Shown piece after piece: positions 1-6,501 of a stretch of DNA of 10,539 nt; position 1 is the first letter of the stretch; every line of letters starts with the position of its first letter. The notes below the pieces were generated by a model. It had not been told where the DNA came from. It saw only the letters and a program-made list of their open reading frames with translations, and searched no databases. The translations under genes were made by a program, and so were the position numbers. Origin of the DNA: Clostridiaceae bacterium (GTDB lineage: Bacteria > Bacillota > Clostridia > Saccharofermentanales > Fastidiosipilaceae); NCBI GenBank assembly GCA_012514965.1, contig JAAYZH010000136.1:1-10539 (forward strand), given 5' to 3'.

Positions 1-302
1 AAGCTTCCTTTCACCAGCCGATAGACGGCAGAAGACTGGCATGTTACCTTCTTTGTGCCAGCCGAGTGGCAGCAAAAGACTGCCCATTAGCTTCCTTTCA
101 CCAGCCGATAGACGGCAGAAGACTGGCATGTTACCTTCTTTGTGCCAGCCGAGTGGCAGCAAGAGACTGCCCATTAGCTTCCTTTCACCAGCCGATAGGC
201 GGCAGAAGACTGGCATGTTACCTTCTTTGTGCCGGCCGAAAGACAACGAGAAACTAACAAGTAAGCTTCCTTGTGCCAGTCGAGAGGCGGCGAGCGAAAC
301 CC
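1..302. repeat. 87-nt higher-order tandem repeat, decaying rightward
   Basis: Three consecutive copies of an 87-nt unit start at 2, 89 and 176. The first two are almost identical, and the third diverges in its second half (from about 232). A remnant starting with AAGCTTCC lies at 263-302. Each unit is itself a dimer: a 44-nt half beginning CTTCCTTTCACCAGCCG and a 43-nt half beginning CTTCTTTGTGCCAGCCG are recognisably related. Both halves hold a small hairpin: GCCG-ATAGA-CGGC (17-29 and its copies) and TGCCA-GCCGAG-TGGCA (56-71, 143-158). The array probably continues left of the window. Because 87 is a multiple of three, it gives long but repetitive open frames; I see no ribosome binding site and regard it as non-coding. 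Possible roles are a minisatellite or a remnant intergenic repeat family. Copy boundaries are read directly from the sequence. Confidence 0.9.
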
Positions 303-411
303 AAGATCGAGATTGCGAGTTTTCACGAGCTAGAGGCGAGCAGAACTACTGTTCAGCCTGGTTAGCACTCATTGATTCGGAAACCTGACATTGAAATTCG
401 GAGGATAGGTC
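303..411. other. Leader region upstream of the MFS gene
   Basis: This stretch lies between the end of the repeat array and the transporter start. It holds the ribosome binding site GGAGG at 400-404, seven bases from the ATG. I found no convincing -35/-10 pair here, so the promoter may be weak, may need an activator, or may lie within or upstream of the repeats. Confidence 0.5.
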
Positions 412-1737
412 ATGCAAACAGTACGTTCGAAATCCGGGGCCGGCTCTGGCAGCGCAACACCACAGTTACCGCCTGCAGATCAGCGATTTACGAAGCTAGA
501 GCGCAGCTGGATCGGTTACGACATCGGCAATTCGGCTTTTACACTGCTGGTCACCACAATCCTGCCTCTCTACTTTAACAGCCTCGCGGAGGATGCCGGT
601 ATCGCTCCTTCGATGTATCTGGCCTACTGGGGCTACGCGATCTCGGTGACTACGATCATTGTTGCCCTGATGGGGCCGATCCTGGGCGCTGTCTCCGACC
701 ACTCCGGTTCGAGGAAACAGATCTTCTTGATGACGGTTGTGTTGGGTGTTTTGGCCATGCTTGTTTTGGCCTTGCCGCTCACCTGGTTCAGCTTCCTGGT
801 CTTGTTCGTGGTTGCGCGTACCGGCTACCAGGCAAGCTTGGTCTTCTATGACTCCATGCTTCACGACATCACGACGCCGGATCGTATGGACAAAGTCTCG
901 AGCTATGGCTACGCCCTGGGCTACATCGGCAGTTGTATTCCTTTTGTTCTGAGCTTGCTGGTTGTGCTGGGCAAAGATGTCGTCGGCCTGGATATGAAGA
1001 CCGCGATTGCGATCGCAATCGTGATTAACTCGATCTGGTGGCTGGCCTTCACGGTTCCGCTGCTGCGCAACTACAAGCAGCGCTACTATGTCAGCAAGGG
1101 ACGTGTCAATGTAGCGGAGGTTTTCCGCGGGCTGGGGCGCACGCTCAAGGAAATCGCAGGCGACAAGAAGCTCCTGTTGTTCCTGATCGCCTTTTTCCTC
1201 TACATTGATGGTGTATACACGATCATCGACATGGCCGTGGCCTATGGCGGTTCGATCGGTCTGGCCAGCGAAATGTTGCTCCTGGCCCTGCTGGTGACGC
1301 AGATTGTTGCTTTCCCCTTCGCGATCTTGTTCAGCCGCCTGGCGCAGAAATATCCGAACCACAAACTGATTCAGGTGTGTATCGTAGCTTATACGCTAAT
1401 TGCGGCGTTCGCCGTGCAGCTCGATAAGATCTGGGAATTTTGGTTCCTCGCGGTTTTGGTGGGTATGTTCCAGGGTGGTATTCAGGCGATGTCCAGGTCT
1501 TATTTCGCGCAGCTGATCCCCCCGGAGAAGAGCGGCGAATACTTTGGCCTCTACGATGTCTTTGGCAAGGGCGCGGCTTTCATGGGAACTTCTCTGGTGG
1601 CGGTGATCAGCCAGGTTACCGGCAAGCAGAACTATGGTATTGCCGCCATCGTTGTGATTTTCTTGCTGGGTTTCTTCGTCTTCCGTGCTTCGCTCAGGCA
1701 GCCCGGTGGGGCAGAGGCGAAGCGGCAGGGGTCATAA
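412..1737 (+). CDS. MFS transporter, UMF1 (Atg22-like) family
   Basis: A 441-residue polytopic membrane protein predicted to sit in the cytoplasmic membrane. About 12 hydrophobic segments are visible, starting near residues 40-55, 70-92, 104-122, 124-138, 166-186, 196-217, 253-275, 286-308, 318-335, 341-358, 384-400 and 408-425. The soluble N-terminus (1-30) is followed by WIGYDIGNSAF (33-43), a signature of the UMF1 branch of the major facilitator superfamily. The MFS motif-A-like loop is GAVSDHSGSRK (92-102). Near the C-terminus, QAMSRSYFAQLIP and EYFGLYDVFGKG (358-387) also match UMF1 carriers. The start is fixed by GGAGG seven bases upstream. Substrates of bacterial UMF1 proteins are largely unknown. 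The gene converges on the DeoR repressor and lies in a sugar-acid/pentose catabolic neighbourhood that lacks a PTS, so uptake of the pathway substrate is a reasonable inference, not a demonstrated role. Export of a product is the alternative. Confidence 0.85.
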   Translation: MQTVRSKSGAGSGSATPQLPPADQRFTKLERSWIGYDIGNSAFTLLVTTILPLYFNSLAEDAGIAPSMYLAYWGYAISVTTIIVALMGPILGAVSDHSGSRKQIFLMTVVLGVLAMLVLALPLTWFSFLVLFVVARTGYQASLVFYDSMLHDITTPDRMDKVSSYGYALGYIGSCIPFVLSLLVVLGKDVVGLDMKTAIAIAIVINSIWWLAFTVPLLRNYKQRYYVSKGRVNVAEVFRGLGRTLKEIAGDKKLLLFLIAFFLYIDGVYTIIDMAVAYGGSIGLASEMLLLALLVTQIVAFPFAILFSRLAQKYPNHKLIQVCIVAYTLIAAFAVQLDKIWEFWFLAVLVGMFQGGIQAMSRSYFAQLIPPEKSGEYFGLYDVFGKGAAFMGTSLVAVISQVTGKQNYGIAAIVVIFLLGFFVFRASLRQPGGAEAKRQGS

Positions 1738-1772
1738 GGCCAGTCAGATCGGGCCAAAGACAAGCAACAAGC

Positions 1773-1804
1773 AAAAAAAGAGCCATGACGCGAGTCATGG
1801 CTTT
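1773..1804. terminator. Shared intrinsic terminator between convergent genes
   Basis: A perfect 9-bp stem, AGCCATGAC (1781-1789) with GTCATGGCT (1794-1802), closes a GCGA loop. On the minus strand it is followed by seven Ts (the A run at 1773-1779), a good rho-independent terminator for the repressor gene. On the plus strand only a short TTTACTT follows, so it would terminate the transporter mRNA less efficiently. The repressor stop codon (1795-1797) lies inside the stem. Confidence 0.85.
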
Positions 1805-2565
1805 ACTTGTATGATGTTGAGCGGGCGACGCCGCTTGATCTTCATCAGCTCGGTGCGGTCGGCCTTGTCGTCGGTAATCAGGTAAGTGATGCGATCGAGG
1901 TTTTCGTTCGTGTAGTGGCAAGTACGGCCGATTTTCGAGTGGTCGGCGAGTACTACGACCGGTCCTCGGCACTTGCGCATCATCTGGTCGTTGATGTTGG
2001 ATTCCGTGCTGAAGTAGGTGCTGAAGCCGCCTTCTTCCGAAAGGCCATTCGCGCCCAGAAAACACATATCGGCGTTGACAGTGGCAATGGTGCTCAGACT
2101 TAGCTCGCCTGAAAAGGTGCAGGACTCGGGGTTGTATTCGCCGCCTGTGATGATGAGGCGGGCTTTCGCTGCGGCTACGTGGTTGATTGCCATGGCGTTG
2201 TTTGTGATGATGGTCACATTACGGTCAACAATGCGGGCGATGAATTCGAGGGTGGTGGTGCCGCCGTTGACGAAGATTACGCTGTTCTCAGGGAGCAGTG
2301 TAACGGCCATGGCAGCGATCGCCTGCTTCTCTTGGACATTCTCAAGTGCTTTCTGCTTGAAACTGGGAATCAGCAGCTTGTTCTCAGGCAGCAGCATGAC
2401 AGAACCATGCATTCTCTTGACAATGTTCAGTTCCTGAAGCTCAGTAAGGTCACGGCGCATGGTTACTTCCGAGACTTTGAAAACTTCGCCGAGCTCCTGC
2501 ACACTCACAACTGGGTGCGCCTGAAGGTAATTCAAGATTGCGTCTAGACGACGTTGCTTTTTCAT
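1795..2565 (-). CDS. DeoR-family transcriptional repressor of sugar catabolism
   Basis: A 256-residue cytoplasmic DNA-binding regulator of usual DeoR/GlpR length. Residues 1-57 form the winged helix-turn-helix: VSVQELGEVFKVSEVTMRRDL (20-40) carries the T-x-RRDL recognition-helix signature. The C-terminal effector domain (about 75-230) shows the family's sugar-phosphate-binding features: FVNGGTTTLEF (98-108), ITNNAMA (120-126), ITGGEYNPES (139-148), FLGANGLSEEGGFST (169-183) and VVLADHSKIGR (204-214). Translation starts at ATG with AGGAG 12 bases upstream. It is transcribed divergently from the kinase operon, the usual arrangement for a local repressor. In E. coli the DeoR-family UlaR controls ascorbate genes and responds to L-ascorbate 6-phosphate; this protein may be the functional counterpart, but its effector cannot be read from sequence. 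The last codons overlap the terminator stem. Confidence 0.93.
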   Translation of the reverse strand: MKKQRRLDAILNYLQAHPVVSVQELGEVFKVSEVTMRRDLTELQELNIVKRMHGSVMLLPENKLLIPSFKQKALENVQEKQAIAAMAVTLLPENSVIFVNGGTTTLEFIARIVDRNVTIITNNAMAINHVAAAKARLIITGGEYNPESCTFSGELSLSTIATVNADMCFLGANGLSEEGGFSTYFSTESNINDQMMRKCRGPVVVLADHSKIGRTCHYTNENLDRITYLITDDKADRTELMKIKRRRPLNIIQVKP

Positions 2566-2599
2566 GATGCACGGGGTCTCCTCGGAATTTGATGACTTT

Positions 2600-2608
2600 A
2601 TTGTAGCA
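2600..2608 (-). promoter_or_regulatory. Extended -10 promoter of the DeoR gene
   Basis: On the minus strand the sequence TG-C-TACAAT (2608 to 2600) matches an extended -10 element. It would start transcription near 2593, giving a leader of about 28 nt before the ATG at 2565. The only good -35-like hexamer, TTGACG (2635-2630), is 24 bases away and too far for a standard spacer, so the extended -10 would have to carry most of the recognition. Confidence 0.5.
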
Positions 2609-2653
2609 CGTTACAAGACACAGCTGACACGTCAACTCAATTCTGGATTTTAA

Positions 2654-2678
2654 TACAGAAATTTTGGTCTGTACACAG
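2654..2678. promoter_or_regulatory. Candidate operator: inverted repeats in the divergent control region
   Basis: TACAGA (2654-2659) and TCTGTA (2668-2673) form an inverted repeat with an 8-bp spacer. A second short dyad, CTGT-AC-ACAG (2669-2678), overlaps its right arm. A similar 4-2-4 dyad, TGAC-AC-GTCA, lies at 2625-2634. They sit between the divergent repressor gene and the kinase promoter, where an autoregulating DeoR-type repressor would be expected to bind. No consensus is known for this regulator, so the assignment is positional. Confidence 0.3.
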
Positions 2679-2767
2679 GAGAACTGCACAAAAATTGCAA
2701 CTCAGTTCGATTCCGTGTGCCACAAATCTTTGCCTACATAGTTTGTTAGTGGCTCTGCCTTTACAAA

Positions 2768-2798
2768 TTGAGCAAAAACGGTCAAAAAATTGTATAAT
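2768..2798 (+). promoter_or_regulatory. Probable promoter of the kinase operon
   Basis: A perfect -10 hexamer TATAAT (2793-2798) is preceded by TTGAGC (2768-2773) as the -35, with a 19-bp spacer, slightly longer than ideal. The surroundings are AT-rich. Transcription would begin near 2805, leaving a 5' leader of roughly 190 nt if the kinase starts at 2998, or about 70 nt if the far upstream ATG were used. Confidence 0.55.
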
Positions 2799-2997
2799 TT
2801 ACCGAATCCGTTCAAGAGTCTAGATTTATTCGCCAAAATTCAGCATAATAAAGCGAGTAGATAATAGCAAAGCTTACATGTTATTTGTTATATTTGTTCC
2901 CGCCCTATGCGCTGGCGCGCTGTTGCGTGAAGGCCAGGCTTTGGCCCCTATTCTGGTGAGAGGTATGCAACCGCTAGGCATGCAAAGTGTGAGAGCC

Positions 2998-4518
2998 ATG
3001 CAAGAGAATAAGGCACTATTGATCGTTGATGTGGGCACGTCCAGTCTTCGGGTGGCCCTCCTGGACGAGCAGGCTCACTGCAATTGGATCGATAGCCGCA
3101 AGTACCGGCCGTCGTATCTCGACGCCGTTACGATTGAGCAGGATCCGGAAGTCTGGTGGAATGCGCTTGATGACCTCCTGCTGGAAGCACAATCCTGGTT
3201 GCAGGGCCGCCTGAGCCCTCGCGCTATGGTACTGACCTCACAACGATCTTCTGTAATTCCTGTAGACCGCGCGGGGCGAGCGCTTCGGCCGGCTATTATG
3301 TGGCAAGACAAGCGTCACACCGCGGTTTGCGCGCGACTTGAAGCGGCGAATCCGGATTTGCAAAGTATTACCGGCGCGATGATGAACACAGCATACTCCG
3401 GACCTAAAATGGCCTGGCTTAGAGAGAATGAGCCCGAAGTCTATGAAGCAGCCTACAAGCTGATGACCCCGGCGGAGTTTATGATCTACCGTCTCACGGG
3501 TGAAGCACGCACTGATTTTACGTACGCAAGCCGCAGCCTCCTCTTTGACCTGCGCAGTCTGACCTGGCACGACGGCCTTCTTGAAGCGTTCGGACTAGAT
3601 CGCGACAAGTTATGCGACGCAGTCAGCCCCGGCAGCGAGGTCGGCCGTCTGGATCCGGCCTGGTGCAAGCGCTGGCAGTTGCCCGAAGGCCTCCCCCTGC
3701 TCTCGGCCGGCGGTGATCAGCAATGTTCCGCGCTGGGCCTTGGCGTTGTCGGCGAAGGTCGTTACGAGCTTACCGCAGGTACCGGTGGTTATGTCATGAC
3801 CCTAGGCAAAACCCTGCCTAAAGTTTACCGGGGCACGGCTGTTAACGTGGCTGCCATTCCGGGCTTCTACAATTACGAAACCACAATGATCACCTGCAGC
3901 AGCGCTTTTGACTACTTCTGCAGGCTGTTTTATCCGGGGCTGGACTACAAAGAAATCGGCGGCAAGCTGGCAGAGGCCGAAGTCGAGGCCGGCGCTGCGG
4001 ACCAAGAAATCGTAGTCCTGCCATTTTTCCAGGGCTCCGGTTCGCCAGACTGGGCCAGCTTCAAGAAGGCTGATATTCTGGGCCTGGACTTCAGCGCTAC
4101 GGCAGAGGATATCACGCTGGCCTGCCTGCAGGCGATCGCCTGCGAATTCCACGAGCATATCGATCTTCTCGAGGATGTTACAGGGGTTCCGGCCTCAGAA
4201 GTCGTAATCAGCGGCGGACTTACCCGCAACGAATCTTTTTCCGGGATGCTTGCCAGTCTCTTGCGCGCACGGGTGCTGCGTCCGGCTGACTTCGAAGCCA
4301 GTGTGTATGGAGCCTGGATGAGTGCCGCGGTGAGCTTGGGGATAATGAATAGCTTCGAGGCCGCCTCTGCTCAAGTGCGCGGCCAGTTTCGCGAAAGCAC
4401 ATACCGGCCGCAGTCAGCGCAGAGCACGCGTTACCGCAAGATCCTGCAGCGTTATCGCGATGCCAAGAACGAAGAACATGTGACGAACAGCCCGAGCCGG
4501 GTCGAGGAGGTCAAGTGA
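2998..4518 (+). CDS. FGGY-family carbohydrate kinase (xylulokinase/L-xylulose kinase-like)
   Basis: A cytoplasmic ATP-dependent sugar kinase of 506 residues from the chosen start, a normal FGGY length. LLIVDVGTSSLRVALLD (about 7-23) is the N-terminal phosphate-binding loop with its Asp. WQDKR (102-106) lies in the sugar-binding half. SAGGDQQCSALG (236-247) carries the catalytic-base Asp at about 240. TAGTGGY (259-265) starts the C-terminal ATPase half, and SGGLTRNESFSGMLASLL (405-422) is the FGGY C-terminal signature region. The start is uncertain: three in-frame ATGCAA sites (2965, 2980, 2998) and a far ATG at 2878 are available. I chose 2998 because the conserved domain begins just after it and the upstream codons encode a hydrophobic, unconserved-looking stretch; none has a strong ribosome site. 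The next gene overlaps its stop. The substrate is not readable from motifs. The neighbours suggest L-ascorbate, 3-keto-L-gulonate or L-xylulose rather than D-xylulose. Confidence 0.88.
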   Translation: MQENKALLIVDVGTSSLRVALLDEQAHCNWIDSRKYRPSYLDAVTIEQDPEVWWNALDDLLLEAQSWLQGRLSPRAMVLTSQRSSVIPVDRAGRALRPAIMWQDKRHTAVCARLEAANPDLQSITGAMMNTAYSGPKMAWLRENEPEVYEAAYKLMTPAEFMIYRLTGEARTDFTYASRSLLFDLRSLTWHDGLLEAFGLDRDKLCDAVSPGSEVGRLDPAWCKRWQLPEGLPLLSAGGDQQCSALGLGVVGEGRYELTAGTGGYVMTLGKTLPKVYRGTAVNVAAIPGFYNYETTMITCSSAFDYFCRLFYPGLDYKEIGGKLAEAEVEAGAADQEIVVLPFFQGSGSPDWASFKKADILGLDFSATAEDITLACLQAIACEFHEHIDLLEDVTGVPASEVVISGGLTRNESFSGMLASLLRARVLRPADFEASVYGAWMSAAVSLGIMNSFEAASAQVRGQFRESTYRPQSAQSTRYRKILQRYRDAKNEEHVTNSPSRVEEVK

Positions 4519-5369
4519 AGAAGTATCAGTTAGGACTTTATGAGAAAGCCGTTCCGGCGTCCCTGACCTGGGAAGAACGATTTGCCGCGGCTAAAGCTGC
4601 CGGCTTCGACTTCTTGGAACTCAGTATCGATGAGACCGACGAGCGACTGTCCCGCCTGGACTGGTCTGCCGGACAGCGGCATGATCTTGCGGAAATCAGC
4701 CGGGCGTCTGGTGTGCCGATTCGATCGATTTGCCTTTCGGGACACCGCAAGTACCCTTTGGGCAGCCAGGATCCCGTAACGCGCGCCCGCGCCCTGGAGA
4801 TAGCCTTCAAGGCCATTGATCTGGCTGGCGACTTGGGCATACGTCTGATCCAGCTGGCCGGTTACGATGTCTACTACGAAGAGGGCGACTCCGAGACCGA
4901 GGCGAATTTTGCCGCGAATCTGGCCCGCGTAACCGCCTATGCGGCCTCCCGTGAAGTCGCGCTCGGCTTCGAGACCATGGAAACCTCTTTTATGGATACG
5001 GTGGCCAAAGCCATGCGCTACGTCAAACTCGTCCAGAGTCCCTGGCTCGGTGTCTATCCGGATATCGGCAATCTCAGCAACGCTGCGTTGCTTTATGGCC
5101 ATGAAGTCGCGGAAGACCTCAAGAGCGGTGCCGGGCACATCTTCGCCGCTCACCTCAAAGAAACCATTCCCGGGCACTACCGTGAAGTCCCCTTTGGCAC
5201 CGGCCATACCGAGTTTATCGGCGATATAGAATTGCTGCGGGAGCTAGGCGTGTATTCCTATGTAGGAGAATTCTGGTACACAGGCGGCCTGCTGTGGCGG
5301 GAAGATCTGGCCAATGCAGGTAAGTTCCTGCGCGACAAACTGGATCAGGTCTTTACGGAGGAGGAGTGA
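4515..5369 (+). CDS. ulaE: L-ribulose-5-phosphate 3-epimerase, UlaE/SgbU type
   Basis: Interconverts L-xylulose 5-phosphate and L-ribulose 5-phosphate in the cytoplasm. The 284 residues equal the length I recall for E. coli UlaE, and the similarity runs throughout: QLGLYEKAVP (5-14), GFDFLELSIDETDERLSRLDW (30-50), ICLSGHRKYPLGS (72-84), IRLIQLAGYDVYYEE (109-123) and YPDIGNLS (181-188). The xylose-isomerase-like TIM-barrel metal site is expected at Glu153, Asp183, His213 and Glu252, all present. It begins with GTG, overlapping the kinase stop by four bases (GTGA), with GAGGAGG at 4504-4510. The overlap implies translational coupling with the kinase. The gene for the preceding ula step, the decarboxylase UlaD, is not adjacent. 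Confidence 0.93.
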   Translation: MKKYQLGLYEKAVPASLTWEERFAAAKAAGFDFLELSIDETDERLSRLDWSAGQRHDLAEISRASGVPIRSICLSGHRKYPLGSQDPVTRARALEIAFKAIDLAGDLGIRLIQLAGYDVYYEEGDSETEANFAANLARVTAYAASREVALGFETMETSFMDTVAKAMRYVKLVQSPWLGVYPDIGNLSNAALLYGHEVAEDLKSGAGHIFAAHLKETIPGHYREVPFGTGHTEFIGDIELLRELGVYSYVGEFWYTGGLLWREDLANAGKFLRDKLDQVFTEEE

Positions 5370-5371
5370 GG

Positions 5372-6457
5372 ATGTTTGAAACAAGTAAACAAGTGATTGC
5401 AAGTCTGCCAAAATGCTACGCCATCTGCCTGCTGGAGTCAGGGGGGGAGCAGTCGTTCCTGGTTGCTACAGAGAAGGCCGGGGAGTGCCGGCGTTTTGAC
5501 GCGTGCGGTAATTATCTGGAGACCATCTGGAGCGAACCGGGCGGTGTCATGACCATGGTGCAGGTTCCCGGCGGGAATGGGGCTTTTCTCTCGACACGCC
5601 GTTTTTTTTCGCCGAATGACTCGGCGGCGGCGTCGCTGGTTCTGGCTGAGCCGATTACGAGCGAAGGCGCTCCTGTGCGCGATCTGACGGAGCCGCACGG
5701 CTGGCGGGTGACGACGCTTTGCCCGCTGCCCTTTGTCCACCGCTTCGACATTGTCAGCAGCGGCGGCCGGCACTACCTGATCGCCTGCACATTGAAATCA
5801 GGACATAACTACAAGGAAGACTGGACGCAGCCCGGCAAGATCCTGGTCCGTGAACTGCCCTCCGACTTCAGCCGGTTCGATGCCGAGGCCGGCAACGCTC
5901 TGACTTTCGAAACACTGCTGGACGGTTTGACGAAAAACCACGGCTACGGTCGTTTCGTGCGGGACGGGCAGACTGTAAGCCTAGTCGCCAGCGAGAACGG
6001 ACTTTACCGGGTGACGCCGCCAACCGGAGAGGCGGACTGGCAGGTCGAGAAGCTCTTGGCCAAAGCTTGCAGTGATGTCCGCGCCCTCGACATTGATGGC
6101 GACGGTAAGGTCGAATACATGCTCTTCTCGCCCTTCCACGGCGCTGAACTGAGTTTCTACAGAGAAGGCGATTCGGGTCTGGAGGAGATTTATCGCCACG
6201 AGCAGCCGCTGCCCTTCCTGCACGCACTGTGGGGGGGCGAGCTTGGGGGTGTCCCAACCTTCCTGGCGGGTTATCGCCAAGGGGAGAGGGATCTTTTGGC
6301 CGTGACCTGGGATGCGGCCGGTGAAACCTTCGCATTCCAGAGGCTGGATCACGACCGGGGACCCACGAACGTCCAGGTCTACACAGCTGAAGGACAAGAA
6401 TATATAATCGCCGCCAACCGCGAGACCGATGAAGTTGCGCTCTACGCACTTCATTGA
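5372..6457 (+). CDS. Uncharacterised probable beta-propeller (FG-GAP/VCBS-like) protein
   Basis: I do not recognise a named family for this 361-residue protein. It has no signal peptide or membrane segment, so it should be cytoplasmic. The composition is rich in short beta-strand-like segments separated by polar turns, and several stretches look like propeller blades: [19 protein letters not shown] (123-141), [20 protein letters not shown] (189-208), [17 protein letters not shown] (236-252) and [18 protein letters not shown] (335-352). The DxDxDGxxE motif at 240-248 is typical of calcium-binding FG-GAP/VCBS blades. ATG at 5372 is chosen because GGAGGAGGAG ends five bases upstream; it lies two bases after the UlaE stop, so it is clearly part of the operon. 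Placed between UlaE and UlaG, where a decarboxylase would complete the pathway, it may be a pathway enzyme (isomerase, dehydratase, lactonase or decarboxylase) or a sensor; its function is unknown. Confidence 0.85.
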   Translation: MFETSKQVIASLPKCYAICLLESGGEQSFLVATEKAGECRRFDACGNYLETIWSEPGGVMTMVQVPGGNGAFLSTRRFFSPNDSAAASLVLAEPITSEGAPVRDLTEPHGWRVTTLCPLPFVHRFDIVSSGGRHYLIACTLKSGHNYKEDWTQPGKILVRELPSDFSRFDAEAGNALTFETLLDGLTKNHGYGRFVRDGQTVSLVASENGLYRVTPPTGEADWQVEKLLAKACSDVRALDIDGDGKVEYMLFSPFHGAELSFYREGDSGLEEIYRHEQPLPFLHALWGGELGGVPTFLAGYRQGERDLLAVTWDAAGETFAFQRLDHDRGPTNVQVYTAEGQEYIIAANRETDEVALYALH

Positions 6458-6501
6458 CAGAGACTAACGAACTACCGAAGAGTAAACGAGCAGGAGGAAT
6501 T

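Noticed and set aside
41..388. 115-codon open frame across the left repeat array
   Set aside because: It is a by-product of an 87-nt (29-codon) repeat. It has no ribosome binding site, and its protein is simply the repeat translated before running into the transporter leader.
496..1362. Long minus-strand open frame opposite the transporter gene
   Set aside because: Its translation is low-complexity, rich in Gln, Arg, Asp and His, as expected from the antisense of a membrane-protein gene; the plus-strand frame has a clear family match and ribosome site.
2878..2997. N-terminal extension of the kinase from ATG 2878, possibly a signal peptide
   Set aside because: The hydrophobic stretch is followed by a cytosolic kinase domain; the first codons are AT-rich like the intergenic region and no good ribosome site precedes it. 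Kept as an open start question rather than a feature.
6454..6501. TTG start adding 16 residues to UlaG
   Set aside because: ATG 6502 has a perfectly placed AGGAGG and gives the family's usual length and N-terminus.
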